A stretch of 64,000 bases of DNA, taken from assembly GCF_001045445.1 (NCBI RefSeq), contig NZ_LFNF01000003.1, positions 124,001 through 188,000 of the forward strand. The letters run 5' to 3'. Under the pieces are notes generated by a model. It worked only from the letters and a program-made list of their open reading frames with translations, had not been told where the DNA came from and did not search any database. The translations under genes were made by a program, and so were the position numbers. This DNA comes from Chryseobacterium sp. BLS98. Its GTDB lineage: Bacteria; Bacteroidota; Bacteroidia; Flavobacteriales; Weeksellaceae. Of the stretch, positions 8,193-15,937 are shown in pieces. The first letter of the stretch is position 1. The number at the start of each line of letters is the position of its first letter.

Positions 8193-8211
8193 TGTAACAA
8201 TTTTTATTACA
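8193..8211. promoter_or_regulatory. Candidate Rrf2 operator 2
   Basis: TGTAACAATTTTTATTACA lies in the 58-bp gap between rrf2 and the reductase gene, 22 bp before its start codon. It is 18/19 identical to the inverted operator 1. Confidence 0.7.
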
Positions 8212-8233
8212 ATTTAATTTAAAATAAAATATT

Positions 8234-8887
8234 ATGAAAAAAGTAGCAGTAATTGGAGCAACAGGTTTCGTAGGAACCCAAATCGTAAATGAATTAACAG
8301 AAAGAGGATACGCAGTGGAAGCTTTGGTAAGAGATGCTTCTAAAGTAGAATCAAAAGAAAATGTAACCGCAAAAAGTGTTGACGTGAACAACACAGAAGA
8401 ACTGGCAGAAGCTTTAAAAGGAAATGATGCCGTGATCAGTGCCTTCAACGCAGGCTGGACCAACCCAAACCTTTATAATGATTTTCTGAACGGTTCCATC
8501 AATATTGAAAAAGCAGTAGAACAATCAGGCGTAAAAAGACTGATCGTAGTGGGAGGGGCCGGAAGCCTTTATACTCCGGACAACGTACAGATCGTAGATA
8601 CTCCAGATTTCCCTGAAGCTTACAAGCCGGGAGCCACCGCAGCAAGAGATTATTTAAACAAAATCAAAGAAAATAATACCCTTGACTGGACCTTTTTCAG
8701 CCCTGCTATTGAAATGAACCAGGCGAATGTAGGGGAAAGAACCGGAAAATACAGAACTTCCCTGGAAACTCCTGTTTTTGACGAGAACGGAAGAAGCCGT
8801 CTTTCTGTAGAAGATGTAGCTGTAGTTCTGGCAGACGAACTGGAACAGAATAACCACATCCGTGAGCGTTTTACAGCAGCTTACTAA
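8234..8887 (+). CDS. NAD(P)-binding reductase, NmrA/BVR-B-like (YwnB type)
   Basis: 217 aa, a complete atypical SDR. The N-terminal nucleotide motif is VAVIGATGFVGTQIV (GxxGxxG, about residues 4-18), followed by VEALVRDASKV, NDAVISAFN and VKRLIVVGGAGS. There is no YxxxK catalytic pair at the classical place, as usual for the NmrA/BVR-B group, which may act as a redox sensor or quinone/flavin-type reductase. It lies just after an Rrf2 gene and 17 bp before an MBL-fold gene, so a three-gene operon with an internal operator is inferred. Substrate unknown. Confidence 0.88.
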   Translation: MKKVAVIGATGFVGTQIVNELTERGYAVEALVRDASKVESKENVTAKSVDVNNTEELAEALKGNDAVISAFNAGWTNPNLYNDFLNGSINIEKAVEQSGVKRLIVVGGAGSLYTPDNVQIVDTPDFPEAYKPGATAARDYLNKIKENNTLDWTFFSPAIEMNQANVGERTGKYRTSLETPVFDENGRSRLSVEDVAVVLADELEQNNHIRERFTAAY

Positions 8888-8904
8888 TTCAAAAAAAATC
8901 AACA

Positions 8905-10080
8905 ATGTTAAAAAAGAAATTATTATCGCTGATGGCAATATTGGGCTTTGCAGGTATTTTATTGGCCGGAAACTTAAAGATCAAAGTATATAATCCCGGT
9001 TCAAAAGCCATTTTTCCCATTACTTCCACCATTATTTACGGAGATAAGGATGCAATGCTTATCGATGCCCAGTTTCAGAAGCAATATGCAGAGCAATTGG
9101 TCAAGGAAATTAAAGCCACAGGAAAAAACCTGAAAACGGTATTTATTTCCCACAGTGACCCGGATTTTTACTTTGGGCTGGATGTCATCAAAAAGGCATT
9201 CCCAAACGTGAAAATCATTTCAACCGCACAGACTGCCTATCTTATATCTGCCTCCAAAGATGATAAAATGGCAGTATGGAAGCCACAACTGAAAGAAGAT
9301 GCTCCGTCAGAAATCATCGTTCCTGAAGCTGCAAATGCCATTCCGGACCTGGAAGGAAATAAAATTGAACTCAGGCAGAATGCTGAAGATACAGCTCACA
9401 GTTTTGTGTGGATCCCATCACTGAAAACAATTGCAGGAGGTATTTCCGTTTCCGTAGATTCACACATCTGGATGGCAGATACGCAGAATGTGAAAGCCAT
9501 TGACCAGTGGATTGCCCAGATTGATGCTATGAAAGCACTGAAGCCTGAACAGGTGGTGCCTTCCCACTTTGCCAAGCTGTCTTTGTCTCCCCAATCTCTT
9601 GATTTTGTCAGAAACTATCTGGAAAACTATAAAACAGCTGTTACTGAAAATAAAACATCTTCCGGAGTTGTAGATTTTATGGTTAAAAAATATCCTGATC
9701 TTCACGGAAAAGATGAGCTGGCCATGGGAGCAAAAGTTTTCTTCGGAGAAATGGATTGGGATCTGAAGTCACCTTATCCGGCTATTGGAAATAAAGTAGA
9801 AGTAGATTTCGGAACACTTAAATTCATTCTGGATTTTAAAGACAATAAAGAAATGTCTTTCACAGGAGTTTCCGAAAATGTAAAAGGCCGCACGGATACC
9901 GTACAGTATACTGCTGTAGAAGTAGCAAAGAATGTCTTCATGGTGTATTGGCACGAACCTAAATTAGGCTCTAATGTTACCCATATTCAGGATTATAATA
10001 AAAATATAATCTATACCAATATTGCAGATCCAAACGGGACCTTTACCCATCTGAAAGGAACCTTAAAAATTCTGAAATAA
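8905..10080 (+). CDS. Secreted MBL-fold protein with MoaF-like C-terminal domain
   Basis: 391 aa. N-terminal signal or anchor (about 1-22). Residues about 25-250 form a metallo-beta-lactamase fold, but the metal motif reads HSDPDFYFG (H83, D85, D87) in place of HxHxDH; other possible ligands are H165, D185/H187 and H221 (VVPSHF). The last 90 residues (GTLKFILDF ... VAKNVFMVYWHEP ... VTHIQDYNKNIIYTNI ... GTFTHLKGTL) resemble the lipocalin-like MoaF domain. Activity cannot be assigned; a periplasmic hydrolase is one option. It is the last gene of the Rrf2 operon and is followed by a strong terminator. Confidence 0.8.
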   Translation: MLKKKLLSLMAILGFAGILLAGNLKIKVYNPGSKAIFPITSTIIYGDKDAMLIDAQFQKQYAEQLVKEIKATGKNLKTVFISHSDPDFYFGLDVIKKAFPNVKIISTAQTAYLISASKDDKMAVWKPQLKEDAPSEIIVPEAANAIPDLEGNKIELRQNAEDTAHSFVWIPSLKTIAGGISVSVDSHIWMADTQNVKAIDQWIAQIDAMKALKPEQVVPSHFAKLSLSPQSLDFVRNYLENYKTAVTENKTSSGVVDFMVKKYPDLHGKDELAMGAKVFFGEMDWDLKSPYPAIGNKVEVDFGTLKFILDFKDNKEMSFTGVSENVKGRTDTVQYTAVEVAKNVFMVYWHEPKLGSNVTHIQDYNKNIIYTNIADPNGTFTHLKGTLKILK

Positions 10081-10087
10081 ATACTGA

Positions 10088-10115
10088 AACTGCCGTCGCA
10101 AGACGGCAGTTTTTT
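10088..10115 (+). terminator. Intrinsic terminator of the Rrf2 operon
   Basis: 10-bp perfect stem AACTGCCGTC / GACGGCAGTT (10088-10097, 10102-10111) with a GCAA tetraloop and a T run. Confidence 0.92.
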
Positions 10116-10451
10116 ATGGTTCCTACAACCATATGCTTCATCAAATCAACTTGTTGATTCATTCTTTGCTTTCATTAAAATCTATAATATGCATCGTAAA
10201 CTTTGCGTTAGAAAAAACTCTCATAGTTTAAGCCGATGATGCAGATTTTATTGAACCATTAAGATTGTTAAGCGTTTAAGTTTCATTATGATTATTAAAG
10301 TAACCTTGTTTAAAGCGAGGCTCATCTTAATATTCCTAAAAGCTTAATAGAACGGTAATGGTTGAAAAAATGGTCAAATAAAATATTTTTTTCATAAAAA
10401 CTCTCACAGATTTCTCAGAATACACAGATATTCTTTTGATATTATTACATA
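10116..10451. other. Non-coding gap with nested repeat debris
   Basis: 336 bp without a convincing gene on either strand. Two similar flanks, AACTCTCATAG...GATGCAGATTTTA (about 10216-10250) and AACTCTCACAGATTTCTCAG...CACAGAT (about 10400-10431), surround the palindromic element at 10251-10366. This looks like an older repeat interrupted by a second one. Confidence 0.4.
10251..10366. repeat. Imperfect palindromic intergenic element (family E)
   Basis: AACCATTA (10254-10261) and TAATGGTT (10356-10363) bound a segment whose ends continue as imperfect inverted copies including TTAAGC/GCTTAA. Length is about 115 bp, with no ORF. It is consistent with a small palindromic or MITE-like repeat. Confidence 0.45.
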
Positions 10452-10480
10452 AAAATGGCCGTCAGAAAGACGGCCATTTT
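10452..10480 (-). terminator. Intrinsic terminator of the M23 peptidase gene
   Basis: 12-bp perfect stem AAAATGGCCGTC / GACGGCCATTTT (10452-10463, 10469-10480), 5-nt loop, directly after the stop codon; a T-rich tail follows on the minus strand. Confidence 0.9.
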
Positions 10481-10481
10481 A

Positions 10482-11522
10482 TTATAAATTCATAAACAAT
10501 TTCGGATTAACCGGAGTGTTGTTTTTATGGACTTCGTAATGAAGGTGTGGGCCTGTAGAACGCCCGGAATTTCCGGATTTTGCAATAACCTGACCTACCT
10601 TTACCTTGTCATTCACCTTTGAAACCAATTGGGAAAGGTGTCCGTATAGTGTAGCCAGCCCATTTCCGTGAGAAACAATAACACAGTTTCCGTAACCGCC
10701 CTTCTGGCCGGAAAAAATAACGGTTCCTGCAGCAGCAGCTCTTACATCTGATCCGTAAGCAACCGCAATGTCTAGGCCTTTATGAAACTGCATCTGATCT
10801 GCTTCAGCAGGAGGATTGTTCTTTTCCATCGGAGCTTTATCGGCAGTATTGCCGGCAACAGCTTTCGTTGAAGCAGCAGCAGGGGATGGTGCCGGGGCAG
10901 AAGCAGAAGGAGCAGCTTTTGGAGTTACCATTACTTTTACTTCTCTTTTATTGCCATAGCTGTCTGTTAACTCTATGATTTTCTCAACAGGCTCAGCTTT
11001 TACTTCAGGTTTCGGAGCTGCAGCAACGGCTGCTGGTTTAGATTCAGCAACAGCGCCTGATTTTACAGAGGCAAATACGGTTTTAAATGGAATAGGATTT
11101 TTTCTGATGCCGAAATTAGAGGAAATATATCCGTCGGTAGGCATCCCAAGGGGAACTTCCATCAGTTTTTTCTGCAGATTCATCAGATACTGGCTGTAGC
11201 GGTTGGCCTGCTTGGCAAGGTATATGGAATTGGAGATACTGTCTTTGCTGAGCACGGTCAGCTTTTCGTCAGTAATGTTTTTAGATCTCAGGAAAGAATT
11301 AAGCTCGGCAACAGTCTGATCTACCATAGTAAGATCTGTTTTCATTTTTAGATAATCCACGCTGTCTTTCTCGGTGTTTATCTTAACCAGATTTACTTCG
11401 TACATTTTGTCATCTTTTTCGGAAAATAACTTTGCGATAAAGACAGCCTGTGCAAAAACTACTAGCAAAAGCCCTCCGAGGAGAAGGTTCACGTTCTTCT
11501 TGCTGTTTAGAAATTTCTTCAT
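10482..11522 (-). CDS. Membrane-anchored M23 (LytM) family peptidase
   Basis: 346 aa. One N-terminal transmembrane helix (VNLLLGGLLLVVFAQAVFIA), a coiled-coil segment (about 40-125), an Ala/Pro/Lys-rich flexible linker (about 150-235), and a C-terminal M23 domain. Zinc and catalytic motifs are intact: HKGLDIAV (H, D), LYGHLS and HLHYEV. It is likely a periplasmic cell-wall endopeptidase, cutting or remodelling peptidoglycan cross-links. The gene stands alone with its own terminator. No symbol is assigned because several MepM-like paralogues exist. Confidence 0.92.
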   Translation of the reverse strand: MKKFLNSKKNVNLLLGGLLLVVFAQAVFIAKLFSEKDDKMYEVNLVKINTEKDSVDYLKMKTDLTMVDQTVAELNSFLRSKNITDEKLTVLSKDSISNSIYLAKQANRYSQYLMNLQKKLMEVPLGMPTDGYISSNFGIRKNPIPFKTVFASVKSGAVAESKPAAVAAAPKPEVKAEPVEKIIELTDSYGNKREVKVMVTPKAAPSASAPAPSPAAASTKAVAGNTADKAPMEKNNPPAEADQMQFHKGLDIAVAYGSDVRAAAAGTVIFSGQKGGYGNCVIVSHGNGLATLYGHLSQLVSKVNDKVKVGQVIAKSGNSGRSTGPHLHYEVHKNNTPVNPKLFMNL

Positions 11523-11704
11523 ATTTCTTCTCTTAGTATATTACAAAACGGTTTTAAGCGTGCAAATTTAATTAAAAATACTCTTTGTACGATATTTTTA
11601 GAGAAAACTTAGTTTTTTCTGTATTTAACGTATGATTAGATATTTAATTGTGTTCAAATGTTAATTTTTTCAGAAAATGGTTTTTATCATAGCCTCAAAA
11701 GTCC

Positions 11705-11732
11705 TTGTTCCGTCTTTGTTTTAATATATTTG
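11705..11732 (+). promoter_or_regulatory. gpsA promoter
   Basis: -33 TTG (11705-11707), a 17-bp spacer and -7 TATATTTG (11725-11732), 17 bp before the ATG at 11750. The TTG at 11705 is thus a promoter element, not a start codon. Confidence 0.6.
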
Positions 11733-11749
11733 CAGTTCACTTTCCAATT

Positions 11750-12790
11750 ATGGCTAAAAAGAAAATAATTTCAGAATCTTCTCATCCGAAAAAGAATAAA
11801 AAAGACCTTTCTGTAGGAGTAGTAGGAAGCGGAAGTTTTGCAACTGCTATTGTAAAAATGCTTGTTGAAAACTGTAAAACAGTGCACTGGTGTGTTAGAA
11901 ATGAATTCGTAAAAGGAGCGATTGAACTTCGTGGGCACAACCCGTCTTATCTTACGGCAGTTAATTTTAATCTTAAAAGTCTGAAACTTACCACAGATAT
12001 CAACGAACTCGTGACTGCGTGTGATGTAATCGTATTGGCGACCCCTTCCATTTATCTTTCGGATACCATGGATAAGATGACCTGTGAATATGGGGACAAA
12101 ATCTTTGTTTCTGCTATTAAAGGGATCATTCCTAAAGTAAATGATGTAGTTGCTCATTATCTGAGGGATGAATTTAAAATAGGCTTCAGAAATCAGGCAG
12201 TTATTGCAGGACCATGCCACGCTGAGGAAGTAGCTATGGAAAGACTTTCTTACCTTACAGTTGCTGCGGCGGAAGATGAAACTGCTGAGAAACTGGAAGG
12301 AATTTTCAGTTCAGATTTTATTAAAGTACATTCCAGCAAAGATATTTTAGGAAATGAATACAGCGCAATTCTTAAAAATATTTTCGCCATCGGAGCAGGA
12401 ATAGCAAGTGGATTAGGTTATGGAGATAACTTTACTGCCGTTTTTGTTTCCAATGCCATCCGTGAAATGGAAATCTTCCTTGAAGCTGTATATGAAGCCC
12501 CGAGAGATGTTAACGAAAGTGCTTATCTGGGAGATCTTCTGGTAACCGCATATTCCCTTTTCTCAAGAAACCGCAGTTTAGGAAACCTTATCGGGAAAGG
12601 TTACACCGTAAAATCTGCAATCCAGTCCATGAATATGGTGGCAGAAGGATATTATGCAGCAGATTCCATCTACAAAACGGCAAAACAGAAAAACCTTAAA
12701 CTACCAATCATAGATACCGTTTATGCTATCCTGTATGAAGGAAAAAATGCAGAGAAACAGTTCAAAAAGCTGACTGCTAAATTGAATTAA
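11750..12790 (+). CDS. gpsA: NAD(P)H-dependent glycerol-3-phosphate dehydrogenase
   Basis: 346 aa from the ATG at 11750. It reduces dihydroxyacetone phosphate to sn-glycerol 3-phosphate for phospholipid synthesis in the cytoplasm. Seen: the Rossmann motif VGVVGSGSFATAI, the IVLATPS segment, VSAIKGI, AGPCHAEEV, and the C-terminal domain with ILGNEYSAILKNIFAIGAGI (catalytic Lys region) and GYGDN. The Lys-rich N-terminal extension before the Rossmann fold (KKKIISESSHPKKNKK) is unusual but modest. A promoter and a terminator frame the gene as a single unit. Confidence 0.95.
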   Translation: MAKKKIISESSHPKKNKKDLSVGVVGSGSFATAIVKMLVENCKTVHWCVRNEFVKGAIELRGHNPSYLTAVNFNLKSLKLTTDINELVTACDVIVLATPSIYLSDTMDKMTCEYGDKIFVSAIKGIIPKVNDVVAHYLRDEFKIGFRNQAVIAGPCHAEEVAMERLSYLTVAAAEDETAEKLEGIFSSDFIKVHSSKDILGNEYSAILKNIFAIGAGIASGLGYGDNFTAVFVSNAIREMEIFLEAVYEAPRDVNESAYLGDLLVTAYSLFSRNRSLGNLIGKGYTVKSAIQSMNMVAEGYYAADSIYKTAKQKNLKLPIIDTVYAILYEGKNAEKQFKKLTAKLN

Positions 12791-12824
12791 AAGGAGCTTT
12801 ACTCAAGTTTCATACTGAATAATA

Positions 12825-12862
12825 AAAATAACTTAAGTCTTTTCGGGCTTAAGTTATTTTGT
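12825..12862 (+). terminator. Intrinsic terminator after gpsA
   Basis: 13-bp perfect stem AAAATAACTTAAG / CTTAAGTTATTTT (12825-12837, 12848-12860) with a 10-nt loop and flanking T. Confidence 0.85.
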
Positions 12863-13055
12863 TTTGAACCCCTTGATTACAGTAGATATTTTGCCTGTTT
12901 AATCAGCTATTTCAATAGAGGATTATTGACAGTATCCATAGAATTTTATTGCTTGTTTAAAAACTGTTTTTATCGTAAAAATTAACGTGTTAAAATCGTT
13001 AAACGCACTCTTACTTATAAAACTTTTCCCGAAATTTGAAATAAAATTTAGAATT

Positions 13056-14561
13056 ATGCCACAATCGCTTATAAGCAGAACACCGAAACCAAAATATGAC
13101 GTTGTACTGATAGGCGGCGGAATCATGAGCGCCACTTTAGCAACGCTGCTTCACGAATTTGATCCCAATCTGGAAATTGCCATATTTGAAAGGCTTGGCA
13201 GGTTTGCCAAAGAAAGTACGGCAGCATGGAACAATGCAGGAACGGGACATTCAGCTTTTTGTGAACTAAATTATACCCCTGAAAAACCGGACGGAAGTAT
13301 TGATATTACAAAGGCAGAAAGTATTGCAGAGCAGTTCGAGATGTCGAAACAGTTCTGGTCATACCTTGTTACCCAGGGATACATAAAAGATCCCAAAGAA
13401 TTTATTAATTCCTGTCCTCACATGAGCCTTGTATTCGGCGAAAAAGATGCTGAATACCTTAGAAAACGCCATGAAAAAATGTCAGGCTCTGTCCTTTTTT
13501 CCGGAATGGAATATTCTACAGACCATGAGCAGCTTAAAGAATGGATTCCATTGGTGATGAGCAAAAGAAATCAGTCTGAAGTAATGGCAGCTACCAAAAT
13601 GGATATGGGAACAGACGTTAATTTCGGAACATTGACCAGAAAAATGGGACGGCATCTGCTGGAAGATTCCAATGTGGAAGTATTCCTGTACCATGAAGTA
13701 AAAGATATCGATCCGCGGGAAGACGGTAAATGGGAAATGAAGGTAAAAGACAGGATCCATAATCACAAGCAGGAAGTCGTTGCTGATTTCGTATTTATCG
13801 GTGCCGGAGGCTATGCACTTCCGTTGCTAGACAGTTCGGATATTAAAGAAAGTGAAGGATACGGAGGTTTCCCTGTTTCAGGACAGTGGTTGGTAAGTCA
13901 TAATCAGGAACTGGTAGAAAAGCACCACGCCAAAGTGTATACCCAGGCGACAGTAGATGCACCGCCGATGTCTGTTCCCCACCTGGATCTTAGAATCATT
14001 GATGGTAAAAAAGCACTCCTTTTCGGGCCTTTCGCTGGGTTCTCCACAAAATTCCTTAGAGAAGGAAGCTATCTGGACCTGCCTGAAAGTGTTAATACTA
14101 AAAACCTGAAATCATTATTTGGAGCCTGGTGGCACAACATCCCGCTGACTAAATACCTTATTCAGCAGGTAGCGATGACAAAATCCCAAAGAATGCAGCA
14201 CCTGAGGGAATTCATTAAAGATGCCAAAGAAGAAGACTGGGAACTGAAAGTAGCAGGCCAGAGGGTGCAGATTATCAAGAAAGATGAAAAAGACGGTGGA
14301 AAACTGGAATTCGGAACTGAAGTGGTTGTCAACAAAAGCGGAACGATTGCCTCATTGCTTGGTGCCTCTCCCGGAGCCTCTACAGCAGTATTTGCCATGC
14401 TGAATGTGCTTGAGAAATGTTTCCCTGAAAAACTACACGGCGAATGGAAAGATAAACTACTTGAAATGGTTCCTTCGTATGGCCAGAAGTTAGCTCAGAA
14501 TCCTGAACTTACTGATAAGGTTAGAAATTATACCAAAGAGAAATTAGAACTGGAATATTAA
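13056..14561 (+). CDS. mqo: Malate:quinone oxidoreductase
   Basis: 501 aa from the ATG at 13056. This FAD enzyme oxidises malate to oxaloacetate and passes electrons to the quinone pool as a peripheral membrane protein, replacing or supplementing malate dehydrogenase. Seen: the FAD-binding motif YDVVLIGGGIMSATLATLL, ERLGRFAKESTAAWNNAGTG, KMDMGTDVNFGTLT and the C-terminal GTIASLLGASPGAST, all typical. Length matches the family (about 490-500). The longer frame starting at 12987 adds 23 residues ahead of the conserved N terminus and was rejected. A palindromic repeat lies right after the stop. Confidence 0.95.
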   Translation: MPQSLISRTPKPKYDVVLIGGGIMSATLATLLHEFDPNLEIAIFERLGRFAKESTAAWNNAGTGHSAFCELNYTPEKPDGSIDITKAESIAEQFEMSKQFWSYLVTQGYIKDPKEFINSCPHMSLVFGEKDAEYLRKRHEKMSGSVLFSGMEYSTDHEQLKEWIPLVMSKRNQSEVMAATKMDMGTDVNFGTLTRKMGRHLLEDSNVEVFLYHEVKDIDPREDGKWEMKVKDRIHNHKQEVVADFVFIGAGGYALPLLDSSDIKESEGYGGFPVSGQWLVSHNQELVEKHHAKVYTQATVDAPPMSVPHLDLRIIDGKKALLFGPFAGFSTKFLREGSYLDLPESVNTKNLKSLFGAWWHNIPLTKYLIQQVAMTKSQRMQHLREFIKDAKEEDWELKVAGQRVQIIKKDEKDGGKLEFGTEVVVNKSGTIASLLGASPGASTAVFAMLNVLEKCFPEKLHGEWKDKLLEMVPSYGQKLAQNPELTDKVRNYTKEKLELEY

Positions 14562-14564
14562 AAA

Positions 14565-14645
14565 GTGAATGGTGAATGGTCAATTTTGCTTCGCAAGTGA
14601 ATTTTGAGTGAGATTAAAATTGACCATTGACGTTTCACTATTCAC
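14565..14645. repeat. Palindromic intergenic repeat, family A copy 1
   Basis: Left arm (14565-14587, containing TGGTCAATTTT) and right arm (14616-14645, containing AAAATTGACCA) form an imperfect long palindrome with 12-bp outer ends GTGAATGGTGAA / TTCACTATTCAC, one mismatch. The centre is TTTGCTTCGCAAG. A diverged relative lies at 28220-28292. Confidence 0.65.
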
Positions 14646-14663
14646 ATAGATGACTATAAAAAG

Positions 14664-15065
14664 GTGGAAGAAGTTATTATAAAGCCCATCATCGCCAAAG
14701 AACTCCTGGAATCCCTTCAAACCAAGGTAGAAGAGGAAAAGCAGGTGATTGTGCACTGCTGTTTTCCGGCATCCCCGTTTTTAGGCAACCTGATCAGGAT
14801 CTGGAACTCCACTTATCTGTTGGACAATCAGTCTGAGCATAAAAGCAAGCTGATTCATGCAGAAAATATCAGCATTTATCCTAACTGGACTCCGGTACCG
14901 TTTATGAGGGATTTTTGGTTTACCCTGGTGTTTTCCGGTTTGCCAAGAGACTGTAAAAGTTTTGATCTTAAAGAAGTTATTCCGGAAGAAGGAGGATTCT
15001 TTGTAGAGTCCATCAAAAGAAATGCTCTGGATGTTTACCGTGTGAAAATTTCAGAATCTTATTAG
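14664..15065 (+). CDS. Unknown conserved-looking protein before aadS
   Basis: 133 aa with a GTG start at 14664; no in-frame ATG lies upstream before the repeat. The protein is soluble, without signal peptide. It has a distinctive mid-section (IRIWNSTYLLD, HAENISIYPNWTPVP, FWFTLVFSGLPRDCKSFDLKEVIPEEGGF, IKRNALDVYRV) that looks structured and conserved, but I cannot name the family. It ends 6 bp before aadS, so the two are likely co-transcribed and translationally linked. A role connected to aminoglycosides is possible but unsupported. Confidence 0.75.
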   Translation: MEEVIIKPIIAKELLESLQTKVEEEKQVIVHCCFPASPFLGNLIRIWNSTYLLDNQSEHKSKLIHAENISIYPNWTPVPFMRDFWFTLVFSGLPRDCKSFDLKEVIPEEGGFFVESIKRNALDVYRVKISESY

Positions 15066-15071
15066 TATATA

Positions 15072-15935
15072 ATGGCAGTACGCGAGGAAAAATTAAAACA
15101 GATCATCAGCTGGGCAGAAAACAACCCTGACATCCGCACCGTATTGCTTACCAGTTCACTAGTGAACCCTTATGCTCCGGTAGATGATTTCAGTGACCTG
15201 GATATAGAGCTTGTTTTCGAAAATATGAAAGATTATGAGGCTGACAGGAAATGGATTGATCTTTTTGGCGAGCCCATTTCAATGCTGGAAGAAGATGAAA
15301 CGTATTTTGACGGGAAGCATGCCATGAAAATGGTACTCTATACGGATCATGTAAAAGTGGATTTTAAGCTGTATCAGAAATCAGAGTTTGAAAAAGAAAT
15401 TCAGGAAGAGTCACTTCCCGATGATTGGGATGTTGGGTATAAGGTTTTGATTGATAAGGATCATCTGACCGAAAATATGAAATTGCCTACATACCAATCC
15501 ATTATGATCAAACAACCAACGGAAAAGAAGTTCAGGCAACTGATGAACGATTTCTGGTGGGATACGACCTATGTGGTAAAATGCCTTAAACGCGAAGATC
15601 TGTTTTATGCCCAATTTATGTCCGGTGGGATCAGGACAGATTATCTTGTTCCTCTGATTGAATGGTATATTGCCAGCAATCATAACTGGGAAAATATCAC
15701 CACAAATAAACATGGCCGTCTTTTCAAAAAATACCTGCCCGAAGAACTCTGGAGAAGGGTAGAGGCAACCTTCTCAGCAAGCAGTATCGAAGAAAACTGG
15801 CGTGCTTTATATGCCACTGCAGACCTGGTACATGAGCTTGGGGTAATTTTAGCAGAAAACTTAAAATTTGAGTATCCTCAGAAGCTGGAAAATGATATCA
15901 GGAAATACTTCGATGAGGTAAGATCAATACCTTGA
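15072..15935 (+). CDS. aadS: Aminoglycoside 6-adenylyltransferase, AadS-like
   Basis: 287 aa, the length of the AadS/ANT(6) family. These enzymes inactivate streptomycin by transferring AMP to its 6-hydroxyl. The nucleotidyltransferase motif is intact: LTSSLVNPYAPVDDFSDLDIEL with the two metal-binding Asp, followed by KVDFKLYQ (third acidic residue). The C-terminal helical domain (FWWDTTYVVKCLKREDLFYAQFM) is also typical. No IS, integron or transposon ends are seen nearby, so it appears to be a resident chromosomal gene. Its stop codon lies 2 bp from that of the convergent GMC gene. Confidence 0.85.
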   Translation: MAVREEKLKQIISWAENNPDIRTVLLTSSLVNPYAPVDDFSDLDIELVFENMKDYEADRKWIDLFGEPISMLEEDETYFDGKHAMKMVLYTDHVKVDFKLYQKSEFEKEIQEESLPDDWDVGYKVLIDKDHLTENMKLPTYQSIMIKQPTEKKFRQLMNDFWWDTTYVVKCLKREDLFYAQFMSGGIRTDYLVPLIEWYIASNHNWENITTNKHGRLFKKYLPEELWRRVEATFSASSIEENWRALYATADLVHELGVILAENLKFEYPQKLENDIRKYFDEVRSIP

Positions 15936-15937
15936 TT

